A DNA stretch of 63,856 nucleotides. Origin: Hypsibius dujardini (lineage: Eukaryota > Tardigrada > Eutardigrada > Parachela > Hypsibiidae). Both the position numbers and the translations under genes were made by a program. How positions within the stretch are numbered: the first letter of the stretch is position 1; the number at the start of each line of letters is the position of its first letter. Below are positions 50,201-61,414 of the stretch, piece after piece. The stretch spans positions 1-63,856 of the forward strand of contig LRSR01008489.1 of assembly GCA_001579985.1 (NCBI GenBank). The letters are read 5' to 3'. Below the pieces are notes generated by a model. The model did not search any database. It worked only from the letters and a program-made list of their open reading frames with translations, and was not told the origin of the DNA.

Positions 50201-50539
50201 GAATTCGTTAAAGTTTTCGTTACGAAATACCTTTAACCACAGCCGGAGACCTCGCATGTAACAATTTGGCCGCTCCCCTCGAGCCCGGAACGTCGACTCG
50301 ACGGTTCGCGGCTCGCCGTCTTGAAGTTTGAAGTCGACCGTTTCACATGACTGAATAAAGAAGTTGGGATGATCTTTGAGCCAGGAGTTGGCTTTATCAA
50401 TTAAATCGGGGAAGGTTTCGTGCTCGCCGTCGCCTTCGACGGACACGCATGTGTGTTGTGGAACGGGTGTTCTCGACAGGCGATTAGGTAGGAAGTCTTG
50501 GACAATTAATTTTGCCGAACTCCGAGTGCTACCGTTCAT
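47300..50539 (-). CDS. Unrecognised four-exon protein with one diverged repeat per exon
   Basis: Exons (minus): 50539-50231, 49929-49606, 49287-48941, 47780-47300, giving 486 residues with phases 0/0/2 consistent. No signal peptide or membrane span is seen. Each exon seems to hold one about 70-100-residue unit: a helix-like segment (for example KANSWLKDHPNFFIQSCETV; VVTRLNGMLRVRPLNGS; QSRLLNWIDGSGVKVAGVET) and later a hydrophobic strand ending in an Arg-aromatic motif (MRGLRLWLK; LIGLRVFFV; LKFLRLWYI; VTVSRVYYF). Exon 4 has a His-rich patch (HHSNAAHSHRHNF, HHRHGVRHC). The last four residues, CILV preceded by Cys, form a CaaX-like tail that could be prenylated (inference). I do not recognise the family. 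Intron 3 (1.2 kb) may hold an LTR relic. Confidence 0.65.
47880..48360 (+). mobile_element. Possible solo LTR (tentative)
   Basis: Within intron 3 of the four-exon gene. A CG-richer block with repeated TAGCCCA(C/G) is followed by TATATAA at about 48129 and AATAAAA about 135 bases later, the promoter-to-poly(A) layout of an LTR. No paired LTR, TG...CA ends or target duplication could be confirmed. Confidence 0.25.
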
Positions 50540-50662
50540 TTTACAACGCAAGCTTTGGCGTGATTAATATGACTGGATCCGTTGTACACGTTCCTGTCTG
50601 AAATTAAAGGATGCACTTTTGCATCTGGGATTGCATAGTCTAATAAGGTAATCAATATTCTC

Positions 50663-50738
50663 ATGTCTTTTGTCTATCTGTTTGTCGGTCTATTGGTCTG
50701 TTTGTCTGTATGTCTCTCTGTTTGTCTGTTTGTCTGTG

Positions 50739-50785
<47 letters not shown>

Positions 50786-50813
50786 TTCTTTGTCTATCTG
50801 TGTGTCTGGGTGT

Positions 50814-50866
<53 letters not shown>

Positions 50867-50940
50867 TTTATGTCCGTCTGTCTGCCTGTTTGCCTGTTTG
50901 TCTGTCTATCTGCCTATCTGTCTATCTGTCTGTCTGAACT
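50663..50940. repeat. TCTG/CCTG tetranucleotide array
   Basis: About 280 bases of TCTG units with an internal pure CCTG block near 50816-50860. It is open in all forward frames, which mimics Cys/Leu/Pro-rich proteins. Confidence 0.92.
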
Positions 50941-51884
50941 GTCTCTGAGGATCTAACTTACTTGTATGTACCGTAGCACGATTACAGGTGGCACATGTTG
51001 TATTTGTTGGAAGTTCATTAACAGGTTCCTAGATATAGGTTGAAGTACTTTATGATGAATAACCAGGCGGAAAAAATGTGTCAAGATATTTTATCACAGA
51101 AAAATGAGCAAACAAGTCAGAAAAAATTTGTCCAGTTGATGAATGAGAAAGAAATTTGTCAGCAGGATTATAAAGTATAAGACATGTTCTCCCGCTAGCT
51201 GTGTCGATCAATTTGCAAATCGCGGCCCGACCCGGCAAGTTTACCCATCATTATTATAATCCCCTAACGTAATCGAGACGATATGGTTCGTGTCGTGCCT
51301 CCCTGTCCGTCCACGCTCCTCGAGAAGCGATTCCACCCAACAGTCTTTCTCTGGAGAGAAATACTAGTACAATCTACATATGCGCCTCGATGACAACTGA
51401 AATGTTTCTCGGGGATCGATTTTTTCTGAATTCCTCCAGTCAGTCTTTCAGACAATTTCAGTCGCACAAAGCACTCTTCACTCTATCAAAGTTGTTTGTC
51501 CCACTAGACAGGCACACACTGGCACTGTCGTCGATCACATCGTTAAGGGAAGAGAGTTGTGTCTGTGTATGTGAGCGTATAAAAACCGAGTGTGTGCGTG
51601 TGTGAGGAAGGGAGGAAATGGGAATAGACACTACACTTCCGGTTAAGTCTCACGGAACGGCTCCGCCCAATCGTTGATTCTATTCGGGAAACTGAAAAGA
51701 TGCTCTTTGTGCTATGTTACATGCAAACGGGCACAGGCAGACAACGGCAGCTAAGTCTCAGACAGGCAGTCGTTGGTTTTCACAATCGTCATTTCTCCCT
51801 CTGTCCGCCAAATTATTTAGCGCATCTGTGAAATATCTGGCGACTTTGTCTGATTGTCTGACTATGCAAATGTCTATCTGTTTA

Positions 51885-52065
51885 CCATGCAGACAAACAT
51901 GCAGACGGACAGTCATTCAGCCAGATAGATAGGTCGACAATCAGGCACAGACAGACAGACGGACAGACAAACGAACAGACAAACAGACAGGCGGATGGAC
52001 GGACAAACAAACATACAGATAGACAGACGAATATACAGAGAGGCAAATAGATGGACAGATGGATA
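51885..52065. repeat. CAGA tetranucleotide array
   Basis: Degenerate CAGACAGA array, oriented opposite to the one at 50663. Confidence 0.8.
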
Positions 52066-52578
52066 GTCAGCGTTATCAGGACTTCCTAAGTTGTTTTCGA
52101 ACTCCTGACTATCTTATGACCTAGATGGATAAAACAAAACCAAAATATATTTTCGGCAGTCATGATATTCTAATACCTATTTCAAAAACAAATATGAAAT
52201 CAATCGGAATTTGAAATCCCATGTTTTACCCTTTAACGAAACGAAAAATATGAATCAATCGATCTTCAGCGCGCTTTAGGAAGGTCTGTCTGCTTTGTCC
52301 GTCAATCCTCCAACATCCATCACGATCCTTGCGGTTTTCGAACGTAAATTATCCGTCCGGCAAGCGATCAAACATAACTGTGGCCTGGTTCCAACTCGTA
52401 AACACCCCAAAACACTAGTGGAATATAGAAATTTAAACCACGACAAATTTCAAAAACCCAACTGACGCGTCGCGTCTTCAGACAGGCGAGAGAGAGAGAG
52501 AGAGAGTAAAGAAAGACACAAATGGGGATCACCCACCCAAAACCACTCCTCACCTAAGTATTCCAAAAACCAAAGCTA

Positions 52579-55027
52579 CTACTCTTTCGATTTCTGCAGA
52601 GGCGTCTTAACTGTCCGTAGACTCTTCCCTGCAAGTGGTCCTTCGTCGGTTTTAGCCTTGGTGGCATTCCTCCGACGGAAGTACCCACGGAAGAACTCAT
52701 AACTACTAATCATAATCGCACAGGACGGCGCGACCTTGGCGATCCTTGGCGTGACGCCGGAAAAGAGGGAAGCAAAGCCTTTCTCCCGGTACAGCTTGGA
52801 CAGGAGGGCCAGGGTATGAGTGGCCTCTGTCCTGATGGGTGCAGCCTTGGCTGTCAGCAGCTGACCGAGTTCGATTTGGCGATGGGTTTTCACCACGTCA
52901 AAGGGGAGAGTAGCAACACCTGCGATGGTGCCGGCGGTGGCACCGGAGAGGAAGGCCCAGGCGACGGGGAGCTCTTGAAGTTGCTTGCGGGAGAGAATGT
53001 TCGCTTTGAATGTCTCATAGAATCCCCAGTAGATGCCTAGGGAGGAAGGCAAGATTAATCGAGACCTAGAGTGGCAAACAGGCAGACAGACAAAAATGTG
53101 AAGAAACATATGGACATACTGGCAAACCAGCAAATAAACAGGTAGACAGACAAATAGACAGACACGTAGATTAACAAGACAAACACAGGGTAGGCAGACA
53201 AACATAAAGACAGATAGACAGACAGATAGACCGACAGGCAAGCAGGCAAATACATTTATTTGGTTACAAACATAGAGACAACAGCCATCAAACATTAAAA
53301 ACAGAGATGCAATTTACTGACATGAGAATGGGACATCCCGTAAAACAGTCGGTCCCCATCCTCGCCATATTGACAAAATTCCCTCTTTTTTGATCGTCAC
53401 TGCGACCGCTTTATATAAATCTGCGGAAAAGAATTCTGGGTTACTTGGCACGACAACAAAATGCAGACCGGAAGTTCCAAATTCACAAACTTCAGGCCGT
53501 CTTACATTTGTAGCTAAGCTTTTCCGATTGCAATTTGGTCCGAATCAGCTCGATCGGGCTGATAACAGTCACTGCGCAAACTGAAAGAATCAACAACAAA
53601 AACACTGTTACCTGTATTTAGAACAAATGATGAGCAAAACAATGAGATATAAATTTATAAGTGAAATTAAAAATCGCTTTCGTAAAAAAACGTCATCCAA
53701 GGTGAATTAAAATTGAGCAGACGGGGCAACCAGAAACATCAAAATCAAAGGAAATAGCACGTACCTCGGGCGATTGCCCCGGCAAAAATCGGCACGACAA
53801 CGCCGTTATCGCGATATCTGGTATGTCGCAGTCGCTGCTTGACTTGCTCGTAGGTGGTGAAGTATAATACCGTCCCAGGTATGGTCATCACTCTACAAAA
53901 CGGAAAGAAAAATATGTTACGTAATCCGGCTTCCACTCCAATAAACGTAGAGGGGCGTTAGGCAATCAATTAATCAAGCGCTTACGGAAGGCTAAACTTA
54001 CGCGTATAAATGAGCTAATCGTTTTTACCGAAATTAGTTAATTTATCTCTTGTTTTAATATTTTATAAATTGCAAAGAGTATTCCGCAGGCAAACAAACC
54101 AAAAGTAGACACTGCTATATAAAAGACCAAATTAATATATGATTAAAGGATCAATGATATTACAACACAAGCAAGTAAAATGCTGCCTCTAATATTCAAG
54201 TTTAAGTTAAAATAGATCAAGAATCCAGAGAACCGGAAGATCACACGCAAATTTGCAGAGACACAGGCAGAAATTGCAGAATCGTTAGTCTACCAAATCA
54301 ATCAATCAAGTAGCATTGAGATGGAGTAAATAACACTGACTAACTAATCAATCAATTAATCAAATGAAATGGAGCACAATCGTCTAGAATCAACTGATCT
54401 GAGAACAAACACTGAGTCATTGTGCCTCGATGTCTGTCACACTCTATGGAATGTCAAGTCAAAGCTCCCGAGCGAAAAACTAAGAAGCAAAGGGAAAAAC
54501 TCACAATGTGGGAGATAATCCAGCCCAAAGTGATCGGACGCCTTCCTGACGGGAGACTTTCAGCAAAGTGTCCTGCCAATGACCCAAAAAGCAGCACGCA
54601 TCATCTCACACGCAGCACAAAATACCTGTAGAATTGACCGATGAATTAGGAAGAAATGCACGCACAAACATTCCGGTGAAACGCGGGGCAGGGATGGAGC
54701 GTAGCGGGGTGGTCCTGGCGCGGAGCTCTCCCGCTGCGACGGTCTGTGTTCCGCAAGCGCACATATGATCAAACAAGGTGGTATAACACACGCTGCACAC
54801 CTCACGCGGCACTCCCCGCACCTGGCTTTGCAGGCGAACTTTGACGACGTCCAAGGGAGTGGCTGCAAAAAATTTTCGGGTATTGTCACCAAAGGGACCT
54901 CATCATCAACAGGTAAACAATCCCTCCACTTACTAAACAGTGACGTGAGCATGGCACCGGTGGAGGACGCGACGATCTGTTGGGCGGCGGTGATTCCGTT
55001 TGGTTCCATCGTCATGCGGGTAGACAT
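52579..55027 (-). CDS. SLC25A39: Mitochondrial carrier, SLC25A39/SLC25A40 type
   Basis: Inner-membrane carrier of the subfamily that imports glutathione into mitochondria. Exons (minus): 55027-54934, 54862-54666, 54572-54505, 53892-53765, 53580-53506, 53420-53322, 53036-52579, giving 372 residues with phases consistent. The three carrier signatures are present: TPLDVVKVRLQSQ (about 34), SPIELIRTKLQS (about 150) and LPFDVVKTHRQ (about 240). SIWRGWGPTVLRDVPFSC and IAKVAPSCAIMISSYEFF are typical of A39/A40. The matrix loop after the first signature has clustered cysteines (CSVCYTTLFDHMCACG), as in SLC25A39. Exon 2 must end at donor GTGCGT (FTGMF); the later GTATTT donor would break the frame. 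The C-terminal 30 residues are Lys-rich. A39 versus A40 cannot be decided here. Confidence 0.92.
53075..53250. repeat. CAGA tetranucleotide repeat, carrier intron 6
   Basis: Degenerate CAGACAGA units inside the intron between carrier exons 6 and 7, oriented so that the transcript reads TCTG. Confidence 0.85.
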
Positions 55028-55874
55028 TGCGGATGGGGCAAATGATCCGGAAAAACTTCGAGACCGAAAAGTCTGGAAGCTGGGACAGTAGTGGAAAAAC
55101 CCCTAATAAGAGGAGTGTCAGTCAACCAATCAAACGTGGTTTCATGAAACAAATCGCCCAATCAATGTACCTGTTTCTTCAGCTGCAATTTAGTTCGTAA
55201 GGGAGCGCTGAAACGGAAACATGGGAAAACTGGGTGTTATTAACAACGTGTTTCAACAAAATTCTGTCACGAGTTTAATCAATCAATCAATTGAGAAGGG
55301 GGCGATGATTGGGGAGAAAAATTCTGGGCCTATTTTTTTGAATGAAGGATTACCAAAATATGCGGTGTGCCGATGAAAACTGGGCCTTACATTTCTATCT
55401 TATTCGTGTGGTCAAGTGACATCACACTACACATCCGTCTTCAAGGTAGACCAATGGCGCCCTTGCAGGTGAACTGGCGAGCCGACTTATTTAAGTACTA
55501 GTACGCAACACAACGCGTGAGAAGTAATAACCCCGAGCAGAAAATTAAAAAGCCTCTCCATAAGCGGTACTGCGTGAGAGTAGTGAAAACAAAAGACACA
55601 TCGCACAGGAAGAAAAGAAAATCATCAACGCACCGGTGACCATCCCAAATCGCGAGTGCATGGTCCGGGTGGAATTTGATTTTTAATCTCGAGAAAACAA
55701 ACAAACAATACACAAAAACAGGTAGGAAACAAAAAGAGTGTGGTGTGGAACAACATGGATTTCCGCCGGGTACCACGAAAACCAGGACTGTGGGAGAGTC
55801 TGAATAGAGGAGTCAGTGAGAAAATTAATCACAGGGCTCATCAGTCTGCGGATTCTTCCTTTTTTCCCTTCAGT
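55028..55874. other. Intergenic between carrier start and zinc-exporter stop
   Basis: Promoter and 5' UTR side of the carrier gene and 3' flank of the zinc exporter. A TTATTTAAGTACTAG patch is near 55488. No coding region is supported. Confidence 0.45.
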
Positions 55875-58800
55875 TCAGTCACCGCCCTTTTTCGGCAGGT
55901 CTAACACCACCGAATACGAAGAAGGAGGAGGCGGTGAGAAGACGGAATCCGGCGGGACTCGCCCGTCCGTTAAAACACTTTCCAGCGCTCGTGCCTGCCC
56001 GTCCAACGATTGACTGATGGGTCGGTCTACGACGACGGTGACTTTGCCGTTGGCGGCCGGTTTTCGGCAGCAGACACTCTCGGCGCAGCCTTTGGCGTCG
56101 GTCGGACAGGCGATGATGCAGGTGGACATGGGATTGATCGGGTTAGTCAAGGAGTCATCGTTCGGATTCACAGACACCTGAAGAAGGGATAGATGCACGT
56201 TACAGACTGCCAGCTGCAAAGGTGCCTCTCCAGACAAGTGGATATTCAGTCACTTATACATGGAACCGGCATGAAAGTTGGACAGAGACTCAGACAATGA
56301 AAATGGTTGGAAAATTACTGTATTTTCGCGTTAGACAGGGACAGAGTACGAGCTGTGGAACGTTTAATCGGCCACGCGGCGCTTGTGCTGTGTGTACGGT
56401 GCACAAGCCGTGCACACGTTCCACTCCAGTACGACTGTCCCTGTCTAACGCGAAAATACAGTACGAAAGCCAGTCACTCCAGACAGATAATCAAAACGTC
56501 TGGCAGTCAAATGCGATTGAACATTTTGAGAGAAACACACTCAAGACAACCACAAACTAGACAACCCATTGGCTATTCATGGTGACAAACTGGCAAACAG
56601 TCAAACGCCGCACAATCAAGATAGGCATTCAATTTTTCAAGAGAGGCACTCATAGACAGATATCTTCCTTAATCGCCAAATGTTTAACTGAGTCAGACAA
56701 TAGAGTATGAGACAATCGGATAGAACCTGGTAGACACAGACAGTCTCATTAACTGACAAATAGACCTAAAAGTACACAAGTACAAACTGACAGACATTCA
56801 GTTAGATAAGCTCAAACAGGAATACACGGACGTCTAAATTGGCGGGGAGGCACGCATACAGATGCCACACAGACAGAAATAAATAGACAGAAAGGCACGG
56901 AGGCAGAAAAAGAAAGATACAAACCATCAGAAAGGCAGGCGCATAGACAGAATAGATACAGACAGACAAATCGACAGATAGACAGACCAGCAGATACGAA
57001 GGTAGGCCGATAGACAGACTGACTGACAGGCAAACTGAAAGACAGAAAGACAGACATACAAGCTAGAAGACAGTCAAAAAATCATGACAGATCTTTAAGC
57101 ACCTCATCGAATTCCGGTTGCATGGTAGTGGAATGGATTCCGACATCGTGGAAAAACTGCTTAATCTTCCCAGCCACCCGCATATACTCCTGCAGGTTGT
57201 GGCAGCGAATGTGGGCGGAGGCGATGATGCGATCACCGGCCAACTGCCAGATGTGGAGCTCATGGACAGCGAGGACCCCCTCAATTTGCTGCAGCCGGGT
57301 GCGTATATCTTCAATCTCAATGTGCGTCGGGACGGTCTGCATGAGAATGAGGGCGGACTCGCGGAGGAGCGGCAGTGTGGTGTAGGAGATGATGAGCACG
57401 AGAAGGATGCTCATGGCCGGGTCGATATAGTCTTCATACTCCCAGTTGGTGAACTTGATCACCAAGGCAGAAATGATGACGACCACCGAACCGAGTGCGT
57501 CACCTGAACAGAAATGGTACATGGAAACGCTATCACAGGTGAATGGGAGTAAGGAATGGGTGGGGGAGGACTTACCGAGAACGTGGAGGAAGACTCCGCG
57601 CATATTCAACTGCGAGCTGCTGGCTGTAAGTCAAATATACAACAAAAAATTGTGGTAAACCCATAACATCAATATCTCATCTCGCAAAAGATCTATTTAT
57701 AAGCACAATTCGATCACAATAGGACACTTCCATAAACGCCGGAAGTATGGTCACTGTTTAAATATCAATTAAAATAGCCGTACCTGACTTCCTAATTAAA
57801 AAATTTAAAAAATGTAAAGATTAATAAATTTAATTCTAAATTTAATTCGAGTCAGTCGCATAAATAGAAAACAGGCCACCTTATGGTAAAATAAACAGTT
57901 ATTGTACTGTACTGCCACGATTTTAAGGGTGGGTTAAGCCCCGCCTCCGTCACACACGCCTGTGTGCTGAGTGAGCACACACACTCACACACACACAGTT
58001 GTGCACACCCGGTGTAAAAAACCCACCCTTATAATCGTGGCAGTACAGTATATATTCTTGTCACCGTTCAGCAAAAATTTCTTTCTATTTAGACTGATAA
58101 TATCAGATTTTTTAAATTCTCGTCAATTTGACAGAGTGGTAATATATTACGCAACGAAGCTGTAAATTCAAATAAAATATTTCGTGGCAAAACAACATTT
58201 TTTATTTAAAATTGTTTTTGCTGCCCCCCCCCCCTGGCCAGGAAAAAAAGGTAAAAATCTGAACTGTTCAATTTTAATTATTCATATTTTGTTCGAAACT
58301 TGAGCTAAAGCCTAACCAAACTAGTAGTGAGACCAGGAAAAGACGTGCCTACCGATGCGGGGCTGAGGAATGTCAGCTACAACCGCCAGCTCCCCAGAAG
58401 CCTGCGCTTCATTGGGGTGAATGTGATCTTCCGACAAACGCTGCTTGGCCAACAACGACTCCTCCAACTTCTCCTCAGGGGTGCCGGACTTTCCCTTGTC
58501 GCCCTTCTTGTCTTTCTTCCCGTGACTGTGTCCGTGACTACCGTGACTGTGTCCGTGACTACCATGACTGTGTCCGTGACCACCATGTCCGTGTGAGTCA
58601 CCACCACCATGACTGTGCTCTAAAATGAATAAAACAACCTACAACGACTGCCTGCCTGTCTGCCTGTCTGTCTGTCTGTCTGTCTGCCTGCCTGCTTGAC
58701 GATGTCAGTCTCTGCCGACTCACGATGGAAAATCAACAGTCCAAAGAGGTTGACCGCCAATCCGACACATCCCACCACCAACACCAGAATAGGGTCGCTC

Positions 58801-59957
58801 ACTGGATGCGGATTGTGAAAACGGTCAATCGACTCGACAAAGATGGAAAAACACAGCGCCATCAGGAAGACCGAGTTGACCAGTGCTCCAAGGACCTCTG
58901 CTCGCGCCCAGCCGAATGTGTTCTTGGTGCTGGTGCGTTTGGAGATGCGGACGGAGAGGAAGGCCACCAACAGCGCAAGCACATCGCTGAGCATGTGAAA
59001 GGAATCGGCGACCAGGGCCATCGAATGGCACATGTAGCCGACGACGAGCTCGACTAGGAAGAACCCGGCCGTCACGCTCAGCATGGCTAAAAGCCTTCCG
59101 GTCTGCAACAGGAAGAAGATTGTTAATATATCAATCAATCAATCGATCAATCGATCGCGTGCGAGCTGCCATGAAATTATTTAAAAAAAATTCGAATTTA
59201 ATTAAAACTATTATTTAGGAACAACAAATAAATTTTATTGTTTTAAAACTCGTATTTAAATAAAGGACTAGACATGGGTTTTATATCGAAACCAATATTT
59301 CAATGTAAAAAATGTGATGATGTGAAAAAAAGGGCACATTTTTTTCTTTAACAAAATGCTACTAATTTGAGGACATATAAAATAACTAAAGAAGTATATC
59401 TGAATGATAATTGATAAACAATAAAAATTAATCAACCAAATCATAGCATTGCTGGAGAAAAGAACTTTCACAAAAAATAATTCAACAATCATTCAATCAA
59501 CGGTGAGTTCACCACGCAAAATCATCTCCATCCTCCAGGGAATCGATTTTTAGGTTTTCAATTTTTCGTGCCCTAGTCTAGGGCTTATTTTTCTAACAAA
59601 TTTAAGGGAAGCACGGTGCCATGGTGCCCCCATCAACCCGATACAGTAGAAAAGAATGAAATGTCATAACTCACACGGGTGCCAATCAAGCAATCAATCT
59701 TGAAATTCAACGCAACAAACGAAGTTCATCAAGCAATCAACCGTTAACACGCCACACAAAATCACCACCTTCCATCAAAACCACTTTTCCAGCCTCAGCG
59801 CCATTCCAGTCACCACAGACACGTTCAGAATTGAGCAAAAAAACCACATTACCATTCAAGGTTCTTAATAAAATCAACTGCTCGATACTAGGTTTAGCGA
59901 AATGATTGAAAAAAGCATGCAAAAAAATTCGTTCCTCCTCACCTTTCCGAATTTCAT
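55875..59957 (-). CDS. SLC30A1: Zinc exporter, SLC30A1 (ZnT1) type
   Basis: Cation-diffusion-facilitator zinc/proton antiporter; ZnT1 members export zinc at the plasma membrane. Exons (minus): 59957-59943, 59102-58724, 58619-58353, 57623-57576, 57503-57103, 56177-55875, giving 470 residues with phases consistent. Exon 1 encodes only MKFGK. Zinc-site HxxxD pairs are present in helix 2 (SFHMLSD, H41/D45) and helix 5 (LHVLGD, H234/D238). NTFGWARAEVLGALVN is the conserved loop. The His-rich loop between helices 4 and 5 carries repeated GHSHGSH units (about 133-160). The cytosolic domain has AVHELHIWQLAG and VGIHSTTMQPEF, as in ZnT1. The last exon adds a cysteine tail (CIIACPTDAKGC, SVCC), matching the Cys-rich C-terminus of SLC30A1. 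Two MITEs sit in introns 3 and 5. Confidence 0.92.
56316..56463. mobile_element. TACTGTA-ended MITE, copy 3
   Basis: A 148-base element in the last intron of the zinc exporter. The ends TACTGTATTTTCGCGTTAGA and their exact inverse form perfect arms of about 27 bases. Confidence 0.87.
56840..57060. repeat. CAGA tetranucleotide repeat, zinc-exporter last intron
   Basis: Degenerate CAGACAGA array just downstream of the donor of exon 5. Confidence 0.85.
57905..58050. mobile_element. TACTGTA-ended MITE, copy 4
   Basis: A 146-base element in zinc-exporter intron 3. The ends TACTGTACTGCCACGATTTT and the near-exact inverse differ from copies 1-2 after TACTGTACTGCC. The core contains a CA-rich stretch. 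Confidence 0.87.
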
Positions 59958-60780
59958 TTTCCGGTTCCGGTGGCGTGAATGTTGTAGGAAAAAACCCAAT
60001 ACAGCTGGGAATGACCTGGCTGTTACCGGGTGCCCTCGGAATGCAAACGCGCAAGTGAAATAATAGGGCAAAAACGGAAGGAAGGTCGCCTCGTGCGTGG
60101 TGGTCTGTCTCCACTTACGCAAAAGCTGATACTGATAGCCACTTTAGATGGCACCTTCTTCGCTGGCTGCGGGTTCAAAGATCTTTATACGGAAGGAATT
60201 GCCAAACGAATTGTCAAGGCGGTGTTTGTTTGAGAAGGTGGATATGGATAAGGGAAATTGTGCGAGGAGAGAATGACTGGCAAGTGATAAATTGAAGTGA
60301 CAATTTTCACGCGCAAGCCGACAGAATACAGTAGAAATCGCACTTGTCTGGACAGGGAGAATTGAGAGGTTTGAGTGTACAAGTCAAAACACAATCGGCG
60401 CTTTCCTTAAACGGTTATGATTAGTTTTTAGCCATAGCGGTTGATTATTTTTTTGACATGATGACGTCATGCCGCCGAGTGCTAGAGCCTAGAAGGCTAC
60501 AGTCGAAAGAAGCACGTGACCACTGGTTAGTGCTGCTTAATTTTTTCTTTTAATAAGTAACGTATATTTAATGAGTTAAGCAAAACAAGCAATATACTTA
60601 AATACTTGAAGAAAACTTGTTATTTCCTATAAAATCACTAACTGAATTAATAAACTAAATAGTTAACTCTAAAAATTATGAAAAGGCTTCTTAAGTGGTA
60701 AGATATGAGCAAAAACAGAAACAAGTTAAGTTCAGATTTTGTGAAAAAAAAAATTTCAGCCACAGAGAGACAGAGAGACA

Positions 60781-60865
<85 letters not shown>

Positions 60866-61414
60866 ACATACAGAGAAACAGGCAGACCGACCGACCGCAA
60901 AAGAAGTGAGAAAGACAAAAACAAAATACAAACAAACCTGAAATGTTAAAACCGCTTTGGCGTCAAAATATAACTTCTTTATCGAGTTAGAATGCCAGTG
61001 GCAATAGCATCATTTCGACTCAATTAATGCGGAAATTAGTACTAAAACAGCTCGATCCCTCAAGAAGATATTTTATACGTCCATCAAACAAAAGCAGGAG
61101 TAAAGAAAGATTCTTTGAGCCTCGCCGAACCATCGTCTGTATTCAATCATATGGAGATGGAGAGTTCCCAACAAATAACGGTTGTTATCGAAAAAGGGAA
61201 AAACAACAGAACTTAGGGCTTAAGAATACAAACATTGGAAATTGAGAACGTTTTCAGGCGCAATCCAGGCTGCGGCTGATTTTCAAACCGACACTCAAAC
61301 AGCCGCCTCCTTGGAGGGACCGTGGATATGCCGACCCGAGGGTATAACACCTCTGCAAAAAGAAGAACAATTTGGGTTCAGACATAATAGAAGCATAGAG
61401 ATGAGAAGGCAAAG
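59958..61414. other. Intergenic between zinc exporter and HTH gene
   Basis: Promoter side of the zinc exporter and 3' flank of the HTH gene. It holds the CAGG array at 60776-60868. I looked for metal-response elements (TGCRCNC) near 59958-60400 and saw none. No exon is supported. Confidence 0.5.
60776..60868. repeat. Near-perfect CAGG tetranucleotide array
   Basis: About 21 consecutive CAGG units flanked by CAGA units. It is the most uniform array in the window, suggesting recent expansion. Confidence 0.93.

Larger units (their letters stand above)
50540..52578. other. Intergenic, tetranucleotide-repeat rich
   Basis: Upstream flank of the four-exon gene and downstream flank of the mitochondrial carrier. 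It holds long TCTG/CCTG (50663-50940) and CAGA (about 51885-52065) arrays. No convincing exon is seen. Confidence 0.5.

Noticed and set aside
50663-50956. Long Cys/Leu/Pro-rich open frames
   Set aside because: They are translations of the TCTG/CCTG array, open in all three forward frames, with no splice or start context.
54560-54665. Continuation of carrier exon 2 to the donor GTATTT at 54625
   Set aside because: That join gives the wrong phase for exon 3. The donor GTGCGT at 54665 restores the conserved frame FTGMF-DTLLKVSRQEG.
59958-60420. Search for metal-response elements upstream of the zinc exporter
   Set aside because: No TGCRCNC core was seen on either strand in this interval by eye.
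60691-60949. Gly/Arg/Gln-rich frame and its Cys/Leu/Pro-rich opposite-strand counterpart
   Set aside because: They are translations of the CAGG array and not a protein.
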